Assembly (NCBI RefSeq): GCF_037038585.1
Contig: NC_092523.1
Location: forward strand, 26,665,501 to 26,729,500
Direction of reading: 5' to 3'
From: Patagioenas fasciata
Taxonomy: Eukaryota; Chordata; Aves; Columbiformes; Columbidae
DNA length: 64,000 nucleotides
Both the position numbers and the translations under genes were made by a program. Below, piece by piece: positions 14,201-25,800 of the stretch; the stretch's first letter is position 1; each line of letters opens with the position of its first letter. The notes under the pieces were generated by a model. It was given only the letters and a program-made list of their open reading frames with translations. It was not told the origin of the DNA and searched no databases.

Positions 14201-16072
14201 GGATAATAAAAGACGTATATATGGAAGCATTAGTCTGTTGCCCATAAAGTGGGATTTATCTGGTTCTGGAATAAAAGTAAAAAGCATGAGGTTTAGTATA
14301 TTCCTATCTTTCTGTTCAGATCTTTCAAACTCTCAAAAATCAAAGAATATCATATTTAATTGGGAAACAACATGAACAGATAGTTGATTATAATAATTAA
14401 GTAATATCATAAACCCACAGCTGCACTCCAGTAGAATATGACATGCAACTGATATTTTATGAATAGAATAAATAAATAATATAGAATAGAATAAATAGAT
14501 AAATCTTAATGTTTGGTTTGTTGACAAATATTCATCTTTATATGGTGACGACTGTATTTATAGAGTTATGATATGACCATAACACAACTCTGAAATTGGT
14601 AAATCGAATAAGTGTCAGAATATTAAACTATTAATTCTGAATGTGATAGGCTTTCATTTTTTCCTTTTAATATTTTTTAGTTTTCAGTTGCCCACTGTTT
14701 TAGAGTAATAATACTGGGTGGAAAAAAATTCCTTTTAGGCTTAAAGAAAGTTCAGTACAGATCTAACAAATCAAAGTCAACCCAAGTGTTGTTCTAGCCA
14801 CCTTGATTTGTTAGCCATAAGATACTTAAAAATATGTGCCAATATGAAATGCAGTTTCTCCTTGTTTTCTTTTTTCTTTTATTCCCTACTTGAAGATTGG
14901 TAGTTTATGTTTAAAAAAAAAAAAAAAAAGTTATTTAAAAAAATAAACGTAGAAATGCTCAGGAGGTTTGAGAAATCTTAAGTTCAAAATCTGTACCACA
15001 GATGAGCTATAAACATTTCTTTTTAAAACTTCTAAAAACTTGTATATATCTGAGAAATAAACTGTCTGCATTCACTTACGGGATATGGAAATATGGGGTT
15101 GAGAATCTGAGGTCAAGTGCATACGTTAACTGCACCTTTATTTTTTTCATGCTTGAGCTCCTGTTTTAGTTTGTGGTTAGGGAAAGATACCAAATTAATT
15201 TAGCAGCAGCATAATACGTCCCTTATAGACAGGAGGTAGATTGAATACTTCCATAGTGGTGATTTCTAGTACAACAATTACTGCTAATAAACATTGAGCT
15301 AGGTAAACCTGATAAACACCATGGCAGAGTAACTTATTTCCACTAGGAAAACTACCAGTTTGTCTTTTGGAATAAAAGTAACTATGCTGGGATATCACTT
15401 CGTATAGTAACTGATGGGAAAAAGTATTTGTAATTCACGGTGCAATCCTTTAAAGATCCTTTGAAGTTTTAGAATTCAGATGTTACACACCATCCTCTGC
15501 AAAAGGATAAAACTTCAAATTCTACCACCAGATCATTAACAGCAACAGACTAATTAAAGATACAAAGACTATAAAAACCCATTTTATTAGACCATATTAG
15601 CTGTTAGCATTGAAAAGCCATCAAGTGAAACAGTCTCTGATGTAAACTTTTCTAGTGTTCTGAAGTAATTTGGCTGTATTTTAAAAATGAATCTGAAGGA
15701 GTACAGGAAGAGTCAGATTAGACTTGTAAATGAACAGGCTTCTTCATAGCAAGGATATCATTAGGTCTTTTTCTGCTTAGGTAGCCTGTTCTCCAGACTA
15801 CAGCTGATTCCAGTTATCACATTCAGTGTCATACTTTCTTTCTCGTTTTCATCAAAGCAATTTTCATATTATATGTTTAATTTACTTTGAAGTCTGACTG
15901 GGCTAATACAATATTTGGTGTTAATGGTTAGAGGCTCAATCTCCCATTGATCTTATGAATTAATAATTTCAAGTCTTCTGCTTGCACTTTAATTCAGACA
16001 GCAAAGTAAGAATGTTTTTTTGAACCACAAATAACTGTATCACTGCTTATATTTTTGACTGGATTGTTTTCA
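11263..16072. other. AT-rich non-coding host DNA
   Basis: Nothing recognisable. There are poly-T runs near 12291-12305 and 13882-13894, a poly-A run at 14912-14928, and a short AGAATA/AATA microsatellite at 14461-14505. The 135-codon frame at 13003-13410 is Phe/Ile/Tyr-rich noise from AT-rich DNA. Confidence 0.55.
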
Positions 16073-16110
16073 GGGCTGAGGTACCACTGCAGAATAACCC
16101 CAATAACAAT
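16073..16110 (+). CDS. Possible 38-bp host microexon
   Basis: A good acceptor (ATTGTTTTCAG before 16073) and a strong donor (AATG|GTAAGC after 16110) bracket a short open frame reading AEVPLQNNPNNN. It ends with one base of a split codon, and the next candidate exon at 19099 starts with the matching two bases, so the two could be spliced in frame. I do not recognise the protein. Splice-like brackets around 38 bp occur often by chance, so this is a weak call. RNA evidence would decide. Confidence 0.22.
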
Positions 16111-19098
16111 GGTAAGCTTTTCCCCCTCATTACTCAGAAAATATGTACAGGTTCAGTTTTTGACAGGTTGTATTATATAAAACATACAATATTAAAACAT
16201 CTGTTAGGCAATCTAACAGCTGCCATAGCAGGACCATGTGCCAGTTCTCAGGAATACCAGTATTTAGTCTGTTCAAAAATCAGATTCAGTGTGTATAGAA
16301 CGAGCAGCAGCATGAAAGTTTTCAGTTACTGTCTGTCCTTCGATGATTTTTCCACTCAATTTTTCTTCCAGAGATGCTGACCCAGTAATAACAAGTGAAA
16401 ATAATAGACATCATGGCAGGCAACGCTGACAACTTACAGCTTTAAAGAGTTTTCCTTTGGAAGTAAAATAAAATACTTCTTATATTTTAATTCCCCCTAT
16501 GAATATTTCAAGAAACAAGACAAGTTTGCCCAAACAACTGTGCCTGAACCAGCTCCCAGAAACTGTCAGGTTTAGTGCCCCTTCTCCTCTACTGGGAGTT
16601 CCCATGGCAACGCCTTGAGCAGAAGTAAAAGGAATTACAGAGAGATTCCAACCCCCACCCCATCCTCTCTGTGCCAGTTCAGAAGAATGTTGCTTTCTCA
16701 TCTTTGGGGCACTGAGAATTGCCATTAGGCTACCCAGCTCCATTTGCTCTGTTTGTTGCACTTGAAAAGCCTGTCCTACTTCCCCTGTGTCTCTTGGGTG
16801 TCTGATTTATGACATCAAAAAAGAAAAAAAAGGCAAGAGAGACTTTCAAGAGTGAAAGTTGTTGTGGGGGGAAGATGCTAGCCCAGAGCTCTCTTCAGTT
16901 CAGACATTTTAAAAACATAGCACGTTTAATTTCTTTTTTTTTTAATTTACAATTTTCCATTGAGCCTGGCTATCATTAAAGATAAGACATATCACATGAA
17001 GTGTGGCAGCTAGAAACATGTCTGCAGAATATTGGCAGGCACTCGGATTTGTTGTTAGTGATTTGTGCTCTGATGAGACTGATGGTTGATCTGGCCATAT
17101 TTGGCAATTGATAAAGGCATGTAACTTCAGCAACTGTGAGAAAATAACCTAGACCTAGACCTATTTGAGAAAATACCTTCAAACTGTCACTTGAGAACTA
17201 ATTACCTTGTTTTTTTTTGTTGTTGTAGCATGCAGCTCTACTGGAAAGAAAGGCACAGTGGCTGGCTTGTGACACATAACTATTGGGCAGACTGTAATTT
17301 CAGTGAGAGCATAAATGCTAGGTGCTCTTGCACAAATGCAGAGTAGATTGCTCGTGATAGATCTGTGCCAGCCACGGCCAAGTCAGTAAGTATCCTTTCC
17401 AACCACACTGGGCTTTGAGTCAAGCCCAGGAAGAATATGTGCACAGTCCACGTGTAATGGAGCAGAGCAGGACAACAGAGCTGGCTGTGCCCACACTGTA
17501 AGAAGAACAGAAAATTCTCTTCTTTCTCTTCTTTGGCTCAAGGTGAGTTTAGCCCTGTAGTGGGCTTAGAATTTACTGGTCTGCCCCTGAGTATTCTTCA
17601 AAGTGGCATTTGAAGAAGTGAGAACAGATAGCCAAGACTTAGATGCAGGGACACTTAAAACACAGTCTGTGCTCTTTAAGAGAGCTGGAGTGAGGTCTCA
17701 TACTCTTGTGCTGCCATCTGGGACAGCACCAGTGGCCATGCTTTGCTGAGGGAAGGTAAAATCCACTCTGTGCTAAGACTGAGAATGCTTCAAGTTTGTG
17801 TTTCTGAGAAGTTAATTACTTAGTTGGAAGCAGAGGTTATGCAAGAAGCAGGGTATAACTCTTACAACAATGCACGAGACTCATAGTTTCATTTTGAAAA
17901 TTATAGAAAAGGGGGAAAATACAGGATCTACAGTACCACACCATCCTGCTCTGCAGTGCTTCTCAATGGCAACACTGCAGGTAGCTCTTCTCATCATCCC
18001 ACTAATTGCTCAGATGTAGCTCTCACATCCCACACAGCTCGTGTGTAATACAGAAATGTCAGCAACTAACTTTTCTGCCTCAGTCTCAAAATGCAAACAG
18101 ACATGAATCCAAGAACATACACTCAATTTTAACATGCTGACCCATAAAACAGTTCAAGGTGAAAGGGTCTTGTAAAGAAAACTGAAGAATTTTGTAACAT
18201 CCAGTAGAAATTATCTAATAACTGTATTATCAGGATGCCAGTATCTACAAGAGACTGTACTAATGGTTTTTGTAGAAGGTTTCTTGTTTTAAAAACTCTT
18301 CCTGAAACTTTGTTAAGTTTTGGGATTGCTTTTATCCCCAAAAGAGCTTCTACCTTCTTATGTTACCTTGGTGAATAGCATGTAGCTCCTCTTTACTACT
18401 GTCCTGTAAACACAATGAGAACCTGGCTTGGAAGCAAGCCCACAGCAAATACTAGATTCCAGGGCCCTGGGCCGAATCTTGGAAATGTGTAAGAATAATT
18501 TCTCTGCTGCTATTACAAGGAATGTGGAAATTTCTTCTGTAAAATGAATGAAAGTTATCACTGATTTTAGTTGGTTTCAGAAATTCTTAAATAAGTAGGA
18601 AAGTCAGAGACTTTTCTTGCAGCAGAAACATTCAATAATGCAAGTATGGATATCCAGTGCATACCATAGCTCAGCCATGTGTATTGTAGCTACATAGTTA
18701 TGAGTTCTCATCATCTTAAATTCAGAATGCCCTTTTCTTCATGTGTTTGAAAAAACAGGTCTGTTGCATAGTACGAGTTTTGGCCTTGGTGAATAAAAGT
18801 GTATCTGTTTCCCTGTCCAAATCCTGCTTGAGCATCTTAAAAATCTCCGTTTGTTTCTTTCACTTAACTTAGTTGCTGCCCAAAATAATTGTCTCTGTAC
18901 CTTCAAAATCCATTACAGCTGTTTTTCCATTATTGTGTAACCTTTGTCTTTTAACTCAATGATCAAGCCAAAAATTGCTAAAATCTCTCCTGGTAAACAA
19001 TTTGCCTTTTAATTATTAAGAAGTCCGCCACTTTACAAGCACAGTTCTGCATGTGAAGGGTCTCCTCTGACTCAACCTTTTGTCTGCTGCTGTTTCAG
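16111..19098. other. Non-coding host DNA
   Basis: No gene or recognisable repeat beyond poly-T runs near 16934-16943 and 17211-17219. It would be intronic if the flanking candidate exons are real. Confidence 0.5.
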
Positions 19099-19181
19099 CT
19101 GAAGAGAGTGCTTGGAACAATGCAGCACACACAGGCTTCCACTTTCCCTTGATGAATGCTGCAGATCAAAGAACTGCTGTG
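19099..19181 (+). CDS. Possible 83-bp host exon
   Basis: The acceptor GCTGCTGTTTCAG precedes 19099, and the donor GTG|GTAAGA follows 19181. The frame entering with two bases is open throughout and contains EESAWNNAAHTGFHFPLMNA. Its phase matches the candidate exon at 16073-16110, and it ends on a codon boundary. The product is unrecognised. Codon content is plausible for protein, but no homology is known to me, so a chance open frame remains possible. Confidence 0.27.
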
Positions 19182-22100
19182 GTAAGAAGATGGTGATGAT
19201 GATAAAACATATACTAGCAGTGCAATAAAGATCTCATGTACTCTAGACCAGCAATGATAATGATGTATATTGGTATGATAGGAACATCTCACCATCCTAT
19301 AAAATGTCAAACATTCTGTTTGTCTCATAGTGCATATAAACAAACATTTTTTCCCCAGTATAGTTCACCAGAAGTTATTCTATTATTCACATATGAACAC
19401 TAACTGGAATGAATAAAATACTCTCATGCAGTAATAAAAATAATGAATCATGCAGTAAAGTTAAGGCACAAGGCCTTAGGCACCCTAGCAAGTTACTGTG
19501 TTTCAGCTGATTGATGAGAAGTGTGCATATATACACTTAATTCACAGCATATACAAACTTAATCTTCTTTCACAAATTCCTATAAAATGTGTTAACTGAA
19601 AATTTTTCAAGTAAGGCTATTTGATAGATTTTTGTTGTTCATTTTTGAAGGAAAAACAGTTGTTTTTGGTTTTGTTGTTTTTTTTTTTTTTTTTTTTTTT
19701 CCAGAAAAGCATATCCTTTACTTTCACACTAAGGCTATGTTGGCTTTTGTTGAAGATCTCTCTGCATGTGATCCATAACGTATTTAGTGGCCTCAAGTAT
19801 TGAGAATTTATTTTCTATATCATGTCACAGAGAATTTAAATGCTTTTTTGAATTCAAAGGCTTATTAATTGAATGCCATTACTAAATAAAAATGTTCCTT
19901 TAAAATTTTTATTATCTTTGCTTTATATTTAGCTTTCTTTTTAAAAAGACATTAAGTTTATTGACATAATACAGTTTACATAGCTGTAGAACACAATCAG
20001 ACATAAAAGCAGCATTTTACAAACAGGTCAAGAAAAATGTTTGATAATTGGGTTTTATATTTATATATTAAAAATAAATATTATATGTTTATAAGAAACA
20101 ACAAAATATTCATACTTTCACTTTTAAGACTTGTAATACATAATTTTATTTCCCAAAAGAAAAAAATAAATTAATATTAATCTTTATTCTTCATTTTGAT
20201 TCCTGGATAAAATAGTTTAAGGTATTATTTCCTTCCTTTCTTCCATAAACTTTATGATTAGGGTATCTTTTACTTGTAGATTTAAAATGCTTTGTGGTTT
20301 TTTTCAGCTTTACTGGAACAACTGGATATTTTAAGCGGTTGAATCTTGTGCATTGCTATTTTTGTTCTTCCTCTTTGGAATTATTATTACCTTTGGGCTT
20401 GCTCCAAGGTCTACAATTACCAGTTGAAGATTCTCTACTCTGTCACATATATCTTTTTTCATGCTGTAGATTGATGCTTCAGGCATGGAATATCATCTGT
20501 CTGAAACAAGCTCAGCAGATTCTTGAGTACCTTTAAAAAAAATAAAACCTTAATAATCTGCGCCTAGTTTCTAGACAGTGCCATACATACTAAGTCAGAG
20601 ATCCATTTCACAGCGACACCATTAAGAAACGGATAAATTAAAAGGTTAAAATAAGGTCACTTTACTGTTGTTCCCAATCCCTTTATTTTACTCATGTTCT
20701 TTCAGCTAGTTTAATCCTCTTTCTGGTACTGGGTTTTGGGGAGCTAGGGGAGGTTATCTTTTTTTCAGCTGGTACCCAACCTTTCTTTTCCCAAAACATC
20801 TAGAATATACCAAGTACTTTATATTGACGTCTAGTCAAAGGGTGTCAGGCTGCTGCTAAAACAATCGCACTTTACCATCTGATTATTCTTCCATAGCTTG
20901 CAGAGTGAACACTGTTCTTCAGTGTCAGAGCAGCACATTTAGTCTTAGCGGCCTCATTCATAAAAGTGGTTTTCCTCAAATACATGACTTTCCCATGGGA
21001 TATACCCGCAAAGAGATGATAGGATTTTTTTCAATCTCTCAAAAAATGTTAAAGATTAATGTACCTTTTTGTATAGGTACTGATACGATATTGCATTGAT
21101 GCTAACATTCTGTTTTGCAGGCAAAAAGACTATAAAAATTGCAAGTTTGTAGGCCTAAACTGTAAACCCTTTAGCACCAGGAATGGTCTACTTTATTTCT
21201 TCTATAATGTCTAATACAATAGTATCTCATATATTACTGGAGATGACAACAGGTTTCACATCAGAAGAAACTAATTGCAAATGTAAGCTTAAAAGTTGAT
21301 TGCAAACTTACAGTCTTACATCAAGGGATTTAGAGAAATAAATGGAATCAAGGGGGATTTTTTCTCATGTCTATCATGAATCACATGTATTCTATAATAT
21401 TTCTTTTCACATAATTTTGTAGTATCAAAACCAAGCAACCAAACAACCAAAACAATAACAAGCATTTTTAAGATGTCATTAAGTGAATGGTGAAAAGTTC
21501 TGAAGTGATAAGTGACACCACAAGCTATAATTATGCATTTACTTGCTAATTTCAAGTCTGAAAGTCATTGGGTTTGGAGAAAAAAGAAAGATGTGACACA
21601 TAATGTGAACCTTGTTCTTCTCACCGATAAGAAAACTTCTAAACCTGCTGGCTGAATTTATAGTAGTTTCTTAAGGTCATGTCTATAGAAGTAGTGCACA
21701 TCCATTACAGATCTACGTCTCAGCAAGTCTACCTTATTCTCTAGTATCATGGCAGTTTGTAGCGCAGGATTACTCAGAAAGGAATATCTTAAAAAAAATT
21801 TAAAAGACATATGGAAACTTTGCCTCTGGGGTTGGTATAAGTCTACCATGTGCAGAACCAAAATAGCAAGATCAATGCAGAAAAATATGTCCTATATTAC
21901 AAAAAACATGTAAACCTCAACATCAGTGAAGGTAGGCTCTAGGGTACCGACAGTACATGGGTAAATAAGGGACTAATACCTACCAGAAAACTGTAGTGTC
22001 AATATTCTCTCTATTTAAAATAATGTTTTTTAATTAAAGATATGAGAAAAACAGTAGAGAAAATACAAATCCTTTAAACACCATCATGAAAGAATATTTA

Positions 22101-23778
22101 AGTTATTGTGTTAAAATGCTAAGGATGATGATTTTTTTGTCTGTTGCATGCAGGTACTGTTACTTCAACACTGAAGATAATTAAGGATGTGAGTTAACTG
22201 TCGAACAGGTCCCTGAAAGAATCTTAAATTTTGGTTGTATAATGAAAATTACTTAACACTAGACTCACAAGAAACAGTGGATTATGTCAAGTTATGTTGA
22301 TTCATTGTCTCTAATACCAATTAATCATTTTAATGGCAAACTTACAAAAGAATCTAAATAAATTGCTTTCTTAATGTAGCAATATCTTTCATTAACAATA
22401 AACAGCTGAGATTACTGGAGGATTTTTGCAGTAAAGGGAGCAATAATTTGTAATAAATGAAAGTAATCTACATTACAGCCAGATTTTAGCTGTAGAATTT
22501 AGCTTAGGTAAATTATTAATGTTATTGAATTGTTAGGAAGAGTCATGTGAGAATCAGTTGCAGATTTCAAATGTGGATTAATTCACTCATGTAGTGCTGA
22601 AAAGGACAATCCTGAACTATAATAGAATAAGTAGTGCAGCACTGCACAAACGATTATTTAATTTAGGATATTTAGCAAGGTTTAATTTAAAGGAGGATTT
22701 GAAACCCTGTTGCTTTCTGTTAAAAAATACTGGAGATGGTACAGAGGGCAGAACTCAGGATAAGGAGGTCCCACTTCTAATTCGGTCACTGATTGTTCTT
22801 AAAAATCTCTTGTCTGAATTCTTCCCTTTCTGTGACACTTGTATACTACTTGTACAAAGGGCAAAAAAATAGCACTATCGATTGCTGCAGACAGTGGAGT
22901 TCCAGCAAAGGTGCCCATCAGCTGATCATGATTCCATATACTGAGCTCTCTGTGGAGAGAATGGGGTTTAAACCCAGTTGAACCATGAAGGGTGTCTGGA
23001 TTTATTCAAACTTCAGCTGCAGCTTTAAGTCACAGCTATGATAAAGCTTTTCATGTGGTGGCTTGTTTCAACAACCAGAGACCTATAACTGATGTTGCTT
23101 AGCATAGCAAACATCTATATACAAACACGCACACGCACCCATACACATATGTGTGTACGTATGTGTGTACTGAAGTAGTAGTGAACTCCGTTGAAATAGA
23201 TGCTGCTGCAGAGACCTGCAGTCTTTAGCAAGTCATCCTTGCAATTTATCCTCACCACTTTTTTCCCATGTAGTTTTTTTACTGTTTGCAGCAACTGCTA
23301 ACTCTTACTCACCTTTACCAGTCATTATTCTCCTTTGTTGGCTATTAATTTCAGCTTCAGAAAGACAGTTTCCTAGGAGATATTAGTTGATCTACCCATC
23401 CTCAAAGTGGTAATATTGGCAATAACTAATATTTCTAAGGATTACTCTGGTTCTATATAAGATGCTGTCCTCCATATATACATGTATATATATAATTTTC
23501 TTCTAATGGCAGTGAATTCAGATGAATACTCCTTTATGAAAGTTGTTTAGCTGCCTCTCTTTCTAATAGTCAAGACATATACCTCACACCAACAGGAAAC
23601 AAAAGGTCTCTTTGGAGTCGCAAAGCTGTTCTTAACAGGAGTTTACAATTAAAAATTGTCTAACAGGGAATGTAACACGTCTCAATTTTCTCCTTCAACC
23701 AGTTTGTATTCTACCAGTCAGACAATTTGTGTTAATTCAGTTATTCTATTTGTAGAAACACTTCAAATCACACAGAGC
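19182..23778. other. Non-coding host DNA
   Basis: No gene is recognised. A 22-base T run lies at about 19679-19700. A short CA/GT-rich tract lies near 23124-23170 and an AT tract near 23474-23495. Confidence 0.5.
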
Positions 23779-23784
23779 CTAGAA
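23779..23784. repeat. Target-site duplication CTAGAA, left copy
   Basis: CTAGAA abuts the left end of the first P LTR. The identical hexamer abuts the far end of the third P LTR at 35925-35930. Six-base duplications are known for alpha- and betaretroviral integrases. Confidence 0.85.
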
Positions 23785-24143
23785 TGCGGGGGCGAAAACT
23801 CATGAACTCCACACAATTCAATATGAATTCAAGCGAAGCCATTTATTACAGAGACAAGCCTCCTCATATATGCAGTTATTTCCTGATCACGTGTCCACAC
23901 TCCAAGCATGCATTAGCTGATTGGATATTGTCCATGTTCACAGGCTGTCCACGTGCCGAGCCTCACTGCTAATAGGTCCGTTGATTTACACCACGTTGGG
24001 GCCTTGTTATTTCGGAGTTGCTTCTCTCCCATGGCAGGTCCTGTTCCCAGCCTTAAAATTCCTGGCTGGTTCCGTAACAAATCTCCATCTAACAGCAACC
24101 CCTTCACAAGTCAGCCTCAGGAAAATCCCTCAAATCTCTCATA
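23785..24143 (-). repeat. P element LTR1 (3' LTR of the provirus)
   Basis: A 359-bp LTR, about 5% different from LTR2 and LTR3 by eye. Read on the minus strand it has a CCAAT box (ATTGG at 23920-23924), a TATA-like ATATATGA (about 23864-23872) and a poly(A) signal AATAAA (TTTATT at 23842-23847), in that order. It ends in GCA. Its 5' TG has decayed to TA. A polypurine tract lies directly upstream. Confidence 0.9.
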
Positions 24144-24157
24144 ATTCCCCCTTTTTG
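24144..24157 (-). promoter_or_regulatory. Polypurine tract of element P
   Basis: On the minus strand AAAAAGGGGGAAT directly precedes the 3' LTR. This is the plus-strand DNA priming site of retroviral reverse transcription. Confidence 0.8.
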
Positions 24158-24229
24158 TTTTTGAACCAGCCAGACCTTGTTTACAACGCGCAGAATCATC
24201 TTTGAAATACACTGCAGCATACAAAATAA

Positions 24230-24560
24230 GATTAACAACAATGATTATAGTTACATATAATGTAGCTAAGCCTTACATAATAAGATCAAACAGCTACCCA
24301 CCATTTGTCAAACCCTAATTCTACTATGACAATCTTATTAACATGTTGGGTTAGTTTGTCTAAAGTACTATGAATAGATCCAGAATGATTAAACATGTTA
24401 ATGCAACATCTTTCTCTTAAATTCATCACAACCGTGTCCTTACGATAACAACAAAAATCTATAGCAACACGATTTTGAAGTGTAACTTGCCTAATACCAT
24501 CAACATCTACTATTAATTAATATCGCAGAAGTTAGATTAGCCTGTTTAAAAGACCAATAG
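24230..24560 (-). pseudogene. env: env remnant, transmembrane subunit, element P
   Basis: The minus-strand frame contains the LQNRVAID word, followed by a Cys-rich loop with RCC and then an ectodomain stretch (SIHSTLDKL). This is the conserved core of retroviral TM proteins with an immunosuppressive-like region. Stop codons follow near the membrane-proximal end. No convincing surface subunit is found upstream, so the gene is a deleted remnant. It cannot encode a working envelope. Assignment rests on the motif and on its place just before the polypurine tract and 3' LTR. Confidence 0.75.
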
Positions 24561-24829
24561 CTTAACTTTGATAGGTCTCCTAAATCTTTACCAGCTGCTA
24601 GACTAGGGAGAATATTAGATACTAGACACGCTATGGTAGGAATGTCTCATAACTTTACCTCATTTTTGCACTGACTATCCAAGCGTAATATCACCCTTTT
24701 GACTCTCCTGCTGTTTGCTCAAATTGCCATTCTCCACAGAAGGTACATCACCTGCATACTAATGGGCTTCTAGACCACCAGGTCTGTGAGCATTTATAAC
24801 ACTGAATTAGGATCCATGGTTTACATATG

Positions 24830-24995
24830 AAACAGTCCTCACAACTTATCTCTCTCTTGTCCGTCTGCATCCGTTGAATATTTGTTGAATCCACTTCAGT
24901 CCTCGGCCTGTAATGACACAAGCATAACCTTTTCCCCAGGTTATCAATTGATGTGGTCTTTTCCATTAACTAGTGATTTGATCATAACTAATGTA
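24830..24995 (-). pseudogene. pol: pol remnant, integrase C-terminal region, element P
   Basis: Minus-strand frames near 24.9-25.0 kb resemble the basic C-terminal DNA-binding segment of alpha/beta-type integrases: a lysine-rich VKS-like start, then a WG-K-GYAC-like patch broken across frames. The zinc-binding and DDE catalytic parts, expected between here and RNase H, are missing. At least about 700 bp of pol has therefore been lost. Evidence is a weak pattern match plus position. Confidence 0.5.
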
Positions 24996-25068
24996 GGTTC
25001 TTTCTGATTTAGCATGGTTTTGGGTCATACTTGCAAGGTGTTTCATCACAGGGTGAATTTGGGCTGCA

Positions 25069-25482
25069 TCACTTAGATATAAGTGATTCATCACATACAA
25101 TGCTTTTGACAATTGGTTTTGTGGTGTTTTCCCTAATTCTCCCCCCTTTTTGTTTAAAAAAAAACAAAAACAAAAACAAAAAACAGTTCAGAATCAGATA
25201 CGTATGTTGGACCTTGACTACATACTCAGAATCACAAATCAAATTTAGAGGTTCCTCCTTAGAAAGCTCTAAGTAATGTAAAGTTGCGCCAAGTTCTGCT
25301 AACTGGATTGAACCTTCAATAATTTTTAGAGAATGATGCCAATTGTTATCTTCACGCCAGACCACTAAAGCTTTATGAGACTTCCCAGAACCATCAACAG
25401 AAACTGTGCAAATATGTAGGATCAGACCAACTACAAGTATGGTCTGTGACCTGATGTTAAAGACTTGCAGGTTCTGCATCAA
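25069..25482 (-). pseudogene. pol: pol remnant, RNase H domain, element P
   Basis: This 137-codon minus-strand frame contains a retroviral RNase H core: VDGSGKSHKA (first catalytic Asp at about residue 30), QLAEL (Glu at about 63) and CDSEYV (Asp at about 84). RNase H degrades the RNA strand during reverse transcription. The frame then runs into an A-rich insertion (25157-25184) that gives a Phe/Leu-rich tail unlike pol, so the domain is cut short. Fragments of the RT connection region seem to lie just upstream (25490-25800) in several frames. Confidence 0.82.
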
Positions 25483-25489
25483 TTTACAT

Positions 25490-25800
25490 TTAGGTATGCA
25501 AAAAGCTGTGCTGTTAAGAAAATCAGCCAGTACAATTTACAAGGATGTAGATTGCAAATAAAAAATCAAAATTAAATTTCACAAATGGTACATGTACAAC
25601 AAAAGGATCATGGCCTATTAAGACTTAATTCCCTGCATTTCTTGATCAGAGTAACAATTGGTATATCAGTCTGTTAGCATTCTCATCATACTGTCCCACA
25701 ATAGCCACAGGTTGTTTCTATGTTGTAGCTATAAATAGACAAATCTGCAAGTCTGACTGAATGCAGTCAGCCTGTAAGGTTGTCATAAACATATTCCTCA
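25490..25800 (-). pseudogene. pol: pol remnant, RT connection-like region, element P
   Basis: Minus-strand frames carry fragments such as KQPVAIVGQYDEN and GHDPFVVHVPF that fit the segment between the polymerase and RNase H domains of class II retroviral pol. They are separated by stops and frame changes. The polymerase palm with its YxDD motif was not found upstream. Confidence 0.5.
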
